DNA of 33,800 nucleotides. Origin: Lachnoclostridium sp. UBA5890. Its GTDB lineage: Bacteria > Bacillota > Clostridia > Lachnospirales > Lachnospiraceae. The stretch spans positions 905 through 34,704 of the forward strand of contig DJEU01000024.1 in assembly GCA_002431395.1 (NCBI GenBank), written 5' to 3'. This document shows positions 24,145 to 30,952 of this stretch, piece after piece; the first letter of the stretch is position 1; each line of letters starts with the position of its first letter. The notes below the pieces were generated by a model. It made no database searches. It was given only the letters and a program-made list of their open reading frames with translations, and had not been told where the DNA came from. The position numbers and the translations under genes were made by a program.

Positions 24145-25485
24145 TCATTTATACGGACGGTAAATCATGTAACCGCCGCCATAATAACCGTCCGGTCTCG
24201 CTCCCCATGTCTCATACAAAACCGGTTTTCCATCGCTGCCATAATAAGCAACAACATATCCGGTAAACATTTCTACATGGTAAATTCCCAGATAACGTCC
24301 ATTATCAGCACCCGTCTCAAACATCAGATCGCCCGGATTTAACTTCATCTTCTGAATATGATTTCTTGTATAGGATTTTGTAATCTTCTTTCCGTGCGCT
24401 TTACACCATTTTGCAAGATCTGCCGCTACCGGTGCATAATTTCCGCCAATCTTTTTCCCCATCTTGCAATAGGCTTTCCAAACGAGGGAGCTACAGTCAT
24501 AATACCCTTTTTGCATTCTCTTTGGCTGGCTGTATTTCCATTTTGTTCCAATCATTTTTGCATAGCGGATGGCTTTAACTTTCTTAGCCGACACAACAGA
24601 AACCGCACATCCCACTTTGGATGTACCAAAAGAAGCCGTGATCACCGCATTTCCTTTTTTCTTACAGGAAACAAGACCATTTTTTGTAACCTTCGCCACT
24701 TTTGGATTCGAGGAACTCCAAACTGGTTTCTCCGATGTTCCTTTGATTTTTAGCTGAACCTTTTTTCCCTTTGCCTGTACCATTCCCTGCTTCGAAATAG
24801 TAACATTCTGAATATTCACTTCCAGTTTGAATTCTTTTCCATTGATGGTCAACGTCAATGTTGTCTTTCCGTAATTATAAAAACTGAGTTTAATCCGGTT
24901 CTCTTCCAAGCTGCAATTCACATCAACATCGGCATTACTGGATTGAACGGAAAAATTTGAATTATCCTCGGACAATACGATGCCGGCCGGTACATTTTGC
25001 AATGCTACCGAAGTTTCAAAATTAACGTAACCGGAATAGATTCCTTTGACCGAAGTTTTTTCCAGTGTCACATTGGTCATATCTACTACAACCGTAACGT
25101 CGCATCGTCCGGAAAAATACATATTGTAGGTTCCATACGTTCCCTGAATGTAAACCGTCGCCTCACCTGGCGCAACCGCCGTAAAGGAACCGTCTGCGTT
25201 TACCTGAAGGACTTCACTGTTACTCGTGCTTATTGTGGTCACCTGAAGCATCGTGATGGCACTACCATCCATCGGGTCAGTCAGGCCCGTGAGATCATAG
25301 GTAAATGTTCCCTGTTTTCCAACGGTCATCGTCGTCTCTGCATACTCCCCATTCAGAATCCGGTAAATGCTCTTCCCATCTGCCTGATCTTCCGTCGTCA
25401 TCGCCTGTGCCGGGGTGTGGACAGCCAGAATACAAAGGATTGCCGCTGCTATCATCCACATTATTTTTTGCATCGTGTTTTTCAT
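24145..25485 (-). CDS. Secreted Ig-like protein with C-terminal NlpC/P60-type cysteine peptidase domain
   Basis: The 446-residue protein starts with a signal peptide (MKNTMQKIMWMIAAAILCIL, cleavage probably after AQA near 28). Residues about 30-300 are beta-rich and include a bacterial Ig-like Big2 domain with SSNPKVAKVTKNGLVSCKKK and GNAVITASFG. The C-terminal 140 residues look like an NlpC/P60 hydrolase: Cys331 in YYDCSSLVWKAY, LNPGDLMFE, and His403 in IYHVEMFTG. Such enzymes cut peptide stems of peptidoglycan. GGAGAG precedes the ATG, and the gene has its own promoter. It sits directly upstream of spo0A, where spoIVB is usual. A link to sporulation is only positional. The absence of a sorting signal suggests release or non-covalent wall binding. 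Confidence 0.87.
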   Translation of the reverse strand: MKNTMQKIMWMIAAAILCILAVHTPAQAMTTEDQADGKSIYRILNGEYAETTMTVGKQGTFTYDLTGLTDPMDGSAITMLQVTTISTSNSEVLQVNADGSFTAVAPGEATVYIQGTYGTYNMYFSGRCDVTVVVDMTNVTLEKTSVKGIYSGYVNFETSVALQNVPAGIVLSEDNSNFSVQSSNADVDVNCSLEENRIKLSFYNYGKTTLTLTINGKEFKLEVNIQNVTISKQGMVQAKGKKVQLKIKGTSEKPVWSSSNPKVAKVTKNGLVSCKKKGNAVITASFGTSKVGCAVSVVSAKKVKAIRYAKMIGTKWKYSQPKRMQKGYYDCSSLVWKAYCKMGKKIGGNYAPVAADLAKWCKAHGKKITKSYTRNHIQKMKLNPGDLMFETGADNGRYLGIYHVEMFTGYVVAYYGSDGKPVLYETWGARPDGYYGGGYMIYRPYK

Positions 25486-25518
25486 CTATTTTCTCTCCAT
25501 TTCATTGTAATTTTCTTT

Positions 25519-25547
25519 ATCTTATCAGATTTTTGGGGAAATATCAA
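25519..25547 (-). promoter_or_regulatory. Promoter of the Ig-like/NlpC-P60 gene
   Basis: Minus-strand TTGATA (25547-25542), 17 bases, TAAGAT (25524-25519), about 34 bases before the ATG at 25485. The rest of 25548-25666 is AT-rich and shows no gene or convincing structure. Confidence 0.72.
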
Positions 25548-25666
25548 ATTAGGTTATTTTTTACAGTTAGGCTTTTTAGAAAAATAAGGCTGTCGTTTTT
25601 TCTATATAGCACAACTCTAAAAAACATAATTTAATAATTTTCATTCCTCATCCTCAATACTATAAT

Positions 25667-25848
25667 TTTATGATCTGACAAGCGGTAGAAACTTGTTATC
25701 GAACGTTATAAATCGATATTTTTAAGAGAAGAATAAGTCGCAATTGCATAAATATCGAGTTTTATGCAATAAGACTGTTTTATTCTTCGATAAAAATGAT
25801 GATTTATCGTGAGAGAACTCCCGTTTCTGCCGATTGTCAGATCATAAA
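25667..25848. repeat. 182-bp palindromic element with 26-bp terminal inverted repeats (MITE-like)
   Basis: The ends, TTTATGATCTGACAAGCGG (25667) continuing to AGAAAC at 25692 and the reverse complement at 25823-25848, match at 24 of 26 positions. Inner arms also pair: ATAAATC with GATTTAT, and AAGAATAA (25729-25736) with TTATTCTT (25780-25787). The centre is a perfect 10-bp stem, ATTGCATAAA (25743-25752) with TTTATGCAAT (25761-25770), around an 8-base loop. A 15-base stretch inside the outer arms does not pair. There is no open reading frame of note. It lies between the divergent NlpC/P60 gene and the mntP promoter. It could be a miniature transposable element or a structured regulatory sequence; no clear target duplication is visible. 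Confidence 0.75.
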
Positions 25849-25874
25849 TATTTCTTTAAATTTGAAAATTTTTG

Positions 25875-25903
25875 TTGACACGTTATTGATATTTTGTTAT
25901 CAT
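25875..25903 (+). promoter_or_regulatory. Promoter of the riboswitch-mntP transcript
   Basis: TTGACA (25875-25880), 17 bases, TATCAT (25898-25903). Transcription should begin near 25910, immediately before the riboswitch core and only 26 bases beyond the palindromic element. Confidence 0.85.
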
Positions 25904-26036
25904 TAACCTACCCGTGAGGGAGTAGTTTGCACAAACTTAATTTGTGTGATATGTCAACATACTGTCCACTTTGTGGTCTGGCATATCTTAATGAACGAGA
26001 CTCATGTATGGTTCGCCATACTTGTGTCTTTTTTTA
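25904..26036 (+). ncRNA. yybP-ykoY manganese riboswitch
   Basis: The Mn2+-sensing riboswitch core is recognisable by its conserved pieces in the right order: GGGAGTAG (25918-25925), a stem GCACAAA/TTTGTGT, ATGTCAACATACT (25951-25963), the second stem CCACTTTGTGG, GGCAT, and AACGAGAC (25994-26001). A terminator hairpin overlaps the 3' strand. The downstream gene is mntP, a classic target. In this class Mn2+ binding favours read-through, so high manganese should turn the exporter on. Confidence 0.93.
25998..26036 (+). terminator. Expression-platform terminator of the Mn riboswitch
   Basis: AGACTCATGTATGG pairs with CCATACTTGTGTCT around TTCG with two T-T mismatches (25998-26029), then a run of T bases to 26036. 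Its 5' strand includes AGAC of the riboswitch AACGAGAC motif, so ligand-bound folding and termination are mutually exclusive. Confidence 0.85.
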
Positions 26037-26048
26037 TTTTCAAGGTAA

Positions 26049-26131
26049 CTATTCAGGACCGATGTTTGACATGAATGGATCGTCGTGCTTGCACGTTAGA
26101 GACATTCACTGGCAAACATTGGGCCGAATAG
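26049..26131 (+). other. Long hairpin in the mntP leader, downstream of the riboswitch terminator
   Basis: Nested pairing runs CTATTC (26049)/GAATAG (26126), ATGTTTG (26062)/CAAACAT (26113), TGAATG (26072)/CATTCA (26103) and a tip CGTG-CTTG-CACG (26084-26095). This is about 80 bases of largely self-complementary leader between the terminator and the mntP ribosome binding site. It is not part of the riboswitch consensus as I know it. Function unknown. Confidence 0.55.
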
Positions 26132-26166
26132 GGGGAACAAAATTCTTAACAAAGAGGAGAAAAAAT

Positions 26167-26748
26167 ATGGATTTATTGACAATTTTAGTCCTTGGCATCG
26201 GGTTGTCCATGGACGCCTTTGCCGTATCAATCTGCAAGGGGTTATCCCTTCCCAAACTTACCGCTTCCAAATGCCTTATCGTCGGTGCATGGTTTGGTGT
26301 TTTTCAGGGAATTATGCCTCTGACCGGTTATTTACTGGGAAGTCGTTTTGAACATTATGTAGATACGTTCTCTGCGTGGATTGCCTTTTTCCTTTTGGTA
26401 TTGATCGGAGCCAATATGATTCGAGAATCACTTTCCGAAGAGGAAAATACTTCCAACGCCGAATTTGGATTTAAAACCATGTTTTTTCTGGCTGTCGCTA
26501 CCAGCATCGATGCACTGGCGATCGGCATTACCTTTTCCTGTATTCCGGTTGTCATCACAAGCGCCTTAAACCGCACTGCCAATACCCTTCTCGCCTGTCT
26601 TTTAATTGCGTGCACGACATTTCTCATTTCCGTCGGCGGCGTAAAAATTGGAAATGTATTTGGCACACGTTATCAGAAAAAAGCAGAAATTACCGGAGGC
26701 ATCATCTTGATCTGCCTCGGTATTAAAATACTGATCGAACATTTTTAA
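26167..26748 (+). CDS. mntP: Manganese efflux pump MntP
   Basis: MntP exports Mn2+ across the cytoplasmic membrane and protects against manganese excess. The 193 residues and six hydrophobic segments match the family. It has the two internal-repeat motifs GIGLSMDAFAVSICKG (about 11-26) and AVATSIDALAIGITFS, whose Asp residues in membrane helices are essential in characterised members. The frame is open much further upstream, through the riboswitch, but AGAGGAG at 26152-26158 selects the ATG at 26167. Expression is controlled by the yybP-ykoY riboswitch. Its stop overlaps the convergent SGNH gene stop by a few bases. Confidence 0.95.
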   Translation: MDLLTILVLGIGLSMDAFAVSICKGLSLPKLTASKCLIVGAWFGVFQGIMPLTGYLLGSRFEHYVDTFSAWIAFFLLVLIGANMIRESLSEEENTSNAEFGFKTMFFLAVATSIDALAIGITFSCIPVVITSALNRTANTLLACLLIACTTFLISVGGVKIGNVFGTRYQKKAEITGGIILICLGIKILIEHF

Positions 26749-28013
26749 TGATATCCCATGGCTAGAACCGTAAAGTCTTTTTTACGGTTCCCTTTTGCCA
26801 TACGGATTTCAATCGTATGTACCTTTTTTGCTTCTTTATTTATGGCAAGTACGATCCTTGCATTGTTCCACCCATCTTTATCATAGCCATTTACCGTTTT
26901 AATTTTCTTTCCGTCCACGAAAATGTCCGCTTTCCCGGTATGGCTGTTTTTCGATAATTTGTACACCACCAAAAATTTATTACAGCTTATCTTGATTTTT
27001 AACGGCTTCTTGGAATTTTTCTTTGTATGTTTCCAATTATAGGGGAATTTATCTTTTCCATTAAAACGAAAGATCCCAGTTCTTTCATCCTTTGTCTTAA
27101 AACCGCCTGCATTGAGTTTTTTAATCTCCTGCTTTTTCCCTTTTTTGCTTTTTTTCACACTATGCGTGGTAAGCATTTTCAATGTCTCAAACCCTTCTGT
27201 CTTATACGGTTTCACTTTTGAAACGTCCTCAATCTTGTCCTTTTGTGGCATCTGGCAATCCACTTTTTCAAACAGATTCGCGATACAGTCTGCCATAAAT
27301 GCATGGCCTTGATTGGTCGGATGCCAGTAATCATGAAAAAACCAATCCGAAAAATCAGGATTCGAAAACTGGCTTTTTACGCCGTCTTTAATACTGATCA
27401 TCGGCAGTCCATAATATTTTCCATAGGGTATGTAGGCATCCTGCATATTAAAATTATCGCGAAATACAGAGAAGATCAAAACCACGGCACTTCCGGATTT
27501 CATAGCGCGCCGGATCAATCCCTCATAGGCACCGCCTTTGGTACACTCTTCGCGGTCATTGACGGCAAATTCCAAAAATAAAATGTCCGGTCCCTTTCCT
27601 GTCTTTACTTTCGCCTCAACATCTCTATGATAACGAATCGCCCCCAGAGAGGAAGGTGTTCCACTCATACCTGCATTGATAAATTCTGCATTGTGAAACA
27701 GGCTGTATTTATCTGTAAATCTTTTCCAGGATTTTTCTGCATAACATTTCGTATTCGGACTGGCTCCGACCCCTTCCGTGATTGAGCCGCCAAGATACGC
27801 GATCGTTACCTTTTTCCCCGCACGGGCTTTTTCGATCACGTTCTTTAGACGGGCATTATTTCCCGTCGAAACCAAGGAGTCTGAAACCATCGTCTCGTAC
27901 TCCTGCTTACTAATATTTAATGTATATGCTTCTGCCTGTTTTGGGGTGCTGCACATCCAAACGCATGTGAGCACCCAAAGGCAGAAAAGACCTGTCTTTT
28001 TTATTATTTTCAT
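26745..28013 (-). CDS. Secreted SGNH/GDSL-type esterase with C-terminal beta-sandwich-like domain
   Basis: The 422-residue protein begins MKIIKKTGLFCLWVLTCVWM with cleavage probably after AEA near residue 29. The SGNH hydrolase blocks are clear: catalytic Ser77 in YLGGSITEG, Gly115 in INAGMSG, Asn152 in LEFAVNDRE, and Asp228/His231 in DYWHPTNQGH. Such enzymes deacylate or deacetylate carbohydrates, lipids or wall polymers. The C-terminal 150 residues (KKSKKGKKQEIKKL onwards, with VVYKLSKNSHTGKADIFVDGKKI) are basic and beta-rich, similar in style to an accessory sugar-binding domain. The promoter at 28048-28076 excludes the longer open-frame start at 28115, and GGGGAA precedes the chosen ATG. 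The substrate is unknown; deacetylation of sugars is one option given the nearby GH3. Confidence 0.88.
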   Translation of the reverse strand: MKIIKKTGLFCLWVLTCVWMCSTPKQAEAYTLNISKQEYETMVSDSLVSTGNNARLKNVIEKARAGKKVTIAYLGGSITEGVGASPNTKCYAEKSWKRFTDKYSLFHNAEFINAGMSGTPSSLGAIRYHRDVEAKVKTGKGPDILFLEFAVNDREECTKGGAYEGLIRRAMKSGSAVVLIFSVFRDNFNMQDAYIPYGKYYGLPMISIKDGVKSQFSNPDFSDWFFHDYWHPTNQGHAFMADCIANLFEKVDCQMPQKDKIEDVSKVKPYKTEGFETLKMLTTHSVKKSKKGKKQEIKKLNAGGFKTKDERTGIFRFNGKDKFPYNWKHTKKNSKKPLKIKISCNKFLVVYKLSKNSHTGKADIFVDGKKIKTVNGYDKDGWNNARIVLAINKEAKKVHTIEIRMAKGNRKKDFTVLAMGYH

Positions 28014-28047
28014 GCTCAGTTCCCCGTTTCCTTCGTTCGTATCCACC

Positions 28048-28076
28048 ATCTTACTCTTTTCAAAAACGAATGTCAA
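28048..28076 (-). promoter_or_regulatory. Promoter of the SGNH hydrolase gene
   Basis: Minus-strand TTGACA (28076-28071), 17 bases, TAAGAT (28053-28048). The -35 box directly abuts the first copy of the 27-base direct repeat. Confidence 0.82.
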
Positions 28077-28077
28077 T

Positions 28078-28104
28078 ACATTCTCATTTTGTATCCTGCA
28101 ATCC
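28078..28104. repeat. 27-bp direct repeat, copy 1
   Basis: The sequence from ACATTCTCATTTTG to CTGCAATCC is identical to 28353-28379. Copy 2 forms the 3' end of the GH3 gene (encoding GLQDTK and stop), so copy 1 is a duplicated gene tail. The two copies bracket the 52-base tandem array. Confidence 0.95.
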
Positions 28105-28120
28105 ATATAAACCACTCTAT

Positions 28121-28329
28121 TGATCTAAAGTGGCGCTTTTCTCTCTTAGACCATACGCTCGCGACAATTCTTTTGACCTAAATGGCGCCTTTCCTTTTCA
28201 GACCATATGCTCGCGACAATTCTTTTGATCTAAATGGCACTTTTCCCTTTCAGACCATACGGCCGCGACAATTCACATGACCTAAATGGCACTTTTCCCT
28301 TTTAGACCATATTATCGCGACGACAATAA
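28121..28329. repeat. Four-copy 52-bp intergenic tandem repeat
   Basis: Units begin at 28121, 28174, 28226 and 28278 with TGA(T/C)CTAAA and contain TGGC-C-TTT, AGACCATA and CGCGACAATTC. Most differences are scattered substitutions plus a variable four-to-five base block before CGCGAC. There are no unique spacers, so it is not a CRISPR array. Open frames through it are not convincing. Together with its flanks it fills the 345-base gene-free stretch 28014-28358. A six-A run at 28328-28333 would be a T-run for transcripts leaving the GH3 gene, but only a very weak hairpin precedes it. Confidence 0.92.
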
Positions 28330-28352
28330 AAAAGCCAGAGCTAAATTGAGGG

Positions 28353-28379
28353 ACATTCTCATTTTGTATCCTGCAATCC
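28353..28379. repeat. 27-bp direct repeat, copy 2 (overlaps the GH3 gene end)
   Basis: Identical to 28078-28104 over all 27 bases, with unrelated flanking bases on both sides. The stop codon of the GH3 gene lies inside it. Confidence 0.95.
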
Positions 28380-30128
28380 GCAAAAACTATCGATCGGATC
28401 TTTTCCCACAAAAGCATCCGCTCCGCTTGAAAGCGCCTCGATCAGTTTTTCCAGTGTATTTTCTTTGGCGTCGTAAATATTGATATACGTGCGCACCTGC
28501 GGAATGTCCGAAAGCATCGTCGGCTGTCCGCATCCCACCGCGATCACGGGCACCTCAAATACATACCATGGAATTTCACCGCCGCCTTTCGACATTCCAA
28601 AACTCGGTCTGCCCGCCATCACATCGCAAAGTGTGATAACAAGATCTGCCTGTTCACGAAATTCCGAGATGGCATTCTTTCCGGCAAAATAAATATTGAG
28701 ATCCGGTTTTTCGCCTCTCAATGCCTTCTGTTTCATTTGGTCAAGCGGACTTTCGTAAACATACGCATCGTATCCGCGTTTACATAATTTTTCTTTCACC
28801 GTCTCTGCCGGATTTTTTCCTTCCATTCCACACAATTTCAGGAGTTCCACCATCCCCGTCTCATGGCCTTTAATGTGTACGATCATTACTTTTTTATATT
28901 TTTCCGGTGAAATCGGAAGTACGTCTTTATCCTTATATTTGACAAGGGTAAGGCTTTTTTCGCTGATCTCGCTCTGTTTTTTCTTATATTCTTCATTTCC
29001 AAGTACCCTGTCCAGTGTATCTTTCTCCGGTACCATTTCTACCGCACTTTTTTTATGAAGCTGCAAGTGAGCCTTAATTCCGAGGATTCTTGTCAAAGCT
29101 TCTGTCATTCGTCCTTCCGAGATCACGCCTCTTTGATAAGCCGTAAGCATCGTCCGGAAATCTTCCTGCGGATCGTTGAAAAACAGGAACATATCGCAGC
29201 CGGCATTGATGGCACGCGGAAGCATTTCTTTTCTCGTCATCTGGTTTGTCATTGCCACCATATGCGACGCATCGGTCACTACGACACCCTGAAATCCTAA
29301 TTTTTCGCGTAAAAGTGTCGTCATCAATGTTTTGTTCAATGTCGCCGGCATCCATACTTCCTCTTCCGGCAGTTCCGGGGCAAGTTCGCGTACGTATTCA
29401 GGAAGCATGATATGACCGCCCATAATTCCTTCGACACCATTCTCGATTAATTCCTTGTAAACCATGCCATACGTCTCATCCCAATGTTTTGGGGAAAAAT
29501 CATTAACATGGTTGGACAAATGGGCATCGCGGTAATCCACACCATTTCCCGGAAAATGTTTCGCCACACAGGCAAAATCCGTATTCTGGTGTGCTCCTCT
29601 TACATATTCGACGCTGCATTTTTTCACCATCTCCGGGTCATTGGAAAAGGCTCTTGTCGAAATTTCCGTATTCATCGGATTGTAATAGATGTCGCAGACC
29701 GGTGCAAATGCCATATTACAGCCGATTGCCGCCGCTTCCGCATTGCCCATGCGTCCCATATCCTCCGCATAATCATGGTTACCTGTCGCTCCGATTTTCA
29801 TGCCATTGCCGATATACGTTCCGTCCGTACACGCGCCATCGCCGCCGGATTCCGTGTTACAGGCGATAAACAACGGAATCTTGCTGTTTTCCTGCAAAAT
29901 ACGGTTCTGCTTCCATACTTCTCGCGCCGGCGCCGGATTGTAGCGGCAGCCTCCCAGATGATACGTCTGTATCAATTCGATCAGATCCTCCTCTTTTTGT
30001 GAAGAGGTCAATTGAAAAAATAACTGTCCTACCTTTTCTTCGTCGCTCATCGCGGCGATCGTCTCGTAAACCCAGTCACAATCTTCTTCTGTCAAAAAAA
30101 ATGGATTTGCTCTCAGATCAATGTTCAT
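28359..30128 (-). CDS. Glycoside hydrolase family 3 enzyme, NagZ-like beta-N-acetylhexosaminidase type
   Basis: The 589-residue protein has the GH3 TIM barrel (about 20-370) and a shorter C-terminal alpha/beta domain. The nucleophile is Asp286 in VVTDASHM. KHFPGNG (190-196) is followed by DYRDAHLS with Asp201-x-His203, the Asp-His dyad that serves as general acid in NagZ-type enzymes. This favours beta-N-acetylglucosaminide hydrolysis or phosphorolysis over beta-glucosidase activity. No signal peptide is present, so it acts in the cytoplasm on imported sugars. Its ATG overlaps the HAD stop (ATGA), so it is coupled to the HAD phosphatase and GPH transporter genes. The last residues lie in the 27-base direct repeat. 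Exact substrate unknown. Confidence 0.9.
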   Translation of the reverse strand: MNIDLRANPFFLTEEDCDWVYETIAAMSDEEKVGQLFFQLTSSQKEEDLIELIQTYHLGGCRYNPAPAREVWKQNRILQENSKIPLFIACNTESGGDGACTDGTYIGNGMKIGATGNHDYAEDMGRMGNAEAAAIGCNMAFAPVCDIYYNPMNTEISTRAFSNDPEMVKKCSVEYVRGAHQNTDFACVAKHFPGNGVDYRDAHLSNHVNDFSPKHWDETYGMVYKELIENGVEGIMGGHIMLPEYVRELAPELPEEEVWMPATLNKTLMTTLLREKLGFQGVVVTDASHMVAMTNQMTRKEMLPRAINAGCDMFLFFNDPQEDFRTMLTAYQRGVISEGRMTEALTRILGIKAHLQLHKKSAVEMVPEKDTLDRVLGNEEYKKKQSEISEKSLTLVKYKDKDVLPISPEKYKKVMIVHIKGHETGMVELLKLCGMEGKNPAETVKEKLCKRGYDAYVYESPLDQMKQKALRGEKPDLNIYFAGKNAISEFREQADLVITLCDVMAGRPSFGMSKGGGEIPWYVFEVPVIAVGCGQPTMLSDIPQVRTYINIYDAKENTLEKLIEALSSGADAFVGKDPIDSFCGLQDTK

Positions 30129-30952
30129 TTTCTTTCATCCCTTCCTAAATTTTGATAAAACTGTCTTTCATATTTCTGCTGCATCTCTTTTGTATAATTT
30201 CCATTCAGCCAAGCTGGGAAGGCATTCTCTCTTCCTTCCTGCCAGGACTTTTCTTCTTTCCCGGCAAGAATCGGGAAAAAGGGGATTCCTGCGGCATCCG
30301 CACTTTCTTTATCACCCAGTGCATCTCCGACCATCAAAACATTTGCCGGGTCGTAACCGAATGCACAGACTTTTTTGAGGCACTCACGCTTCGTCCCCTT
30401 CTCTTGTGTCATGCACTCTGTAACATAGTTTAATACACTTGCCTCTTCCCATTCACGACATACCGCCTCCCGATTTGCGGACGAAATGATATAAACATCT
30501 GTTTCTTTACAGATTCTGGAAATAACATCTTTTGCCCCGGTAAATATCTTTGTTTTTTCTTTTGGAAGCCGATCGATCGACGCATTTACTTTATTCGACC
30601 ATTCAAGTACCTGCTGTAATAACTTCGAGCCGGTCTTTTGTACTTCCTCTTCCAGTGCTCTCTCTGAATATTCTTCCGTTGTCCGGAGCCAATGTTCCAG
30701 CCGGGGAAGTTCGTCCGCCTCGTTAATCTTATCCCGGAATTCGCACAAAAAACGGTAAATTCCCTGAAAGCGGTTGACTCCCCTTGTTTCCTGCCAAAGA
30801 TTGATTTCTTCCCAGCGTTTTTGGGCTTCTTTTTCCCATGGCAGGAGATTCCACATTTTTATCACTTCCGGGCCAAAACAAAGCTGATGCTTCGGTGTCA
30901 TCGTATCCATGACACAACCGTCAGAATCCACACAAAAAGCATAATTTTTCAT
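30125..30952 (-). CDS. HAD-superfamily phosphatase
   Basis: The 275-residue protein has HAD motif I DSDGCVMDT (nucleophile Asp9, acid Asp11), motif II IISSAN, a Lys in QEKGTKREC for motif III, and motif IV GDALGDKESAD. An alpha-helical cap of about 100 residues (roughly 25-130) between motifs I and II places it in subfamily I, with phosphoglycolate- and sugar-phosphatase relatives. It is coupled by four-base overlaps to the transporter upstream and the GH3 enzyme downstream, which suggests dephosphorylation of a sugar phosphate made in this pathway. The substrate cannot be read from the sequence. Confidence 0.9.
   Translation of the reverse strand: MKNYAFCVDSDGCVMDTMTPKHQLCFGPEVIKMWNLLPWEKEAQKRWEEINLWQETRGVNRFQGIYRFLCEFRDKINEADELPRLEHWLRTTEEYSERALEEEVQKTGSKLLQQVLEWSNKVNASIDRLPKEKTKIFTGAKDVISRICKETDVYIISSANREAVCREWEEASVLNYVTECMTQEKGTKRECLKKVCAFGYDPANVLMVGDALGDKESADAAGIPFFPILAGKEEKSWQEGRENAFPAWLNGNYTKEMQQKYERQFYQNLGRDERK

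Noticed and set aside
25927..26166. 80-residue N-terminal extension of MntP
   Set aside because: The frame runs through the riboswitch and its terminator. MntP homology begins at MDLLTILVLGIG, where a strong ribosome binding site is present.
28014..28115. 34-residue extension of the SGNH hydrolase
   Set aside because: It crosses a consensus promoter and would hide the signal peptide that starts at MKIIKKTG.
28121..28329. CRISPR-like array
   Set aside because: The 52-base units are similar along their whole length with no unique spacers, and there are no cas genes in the window.
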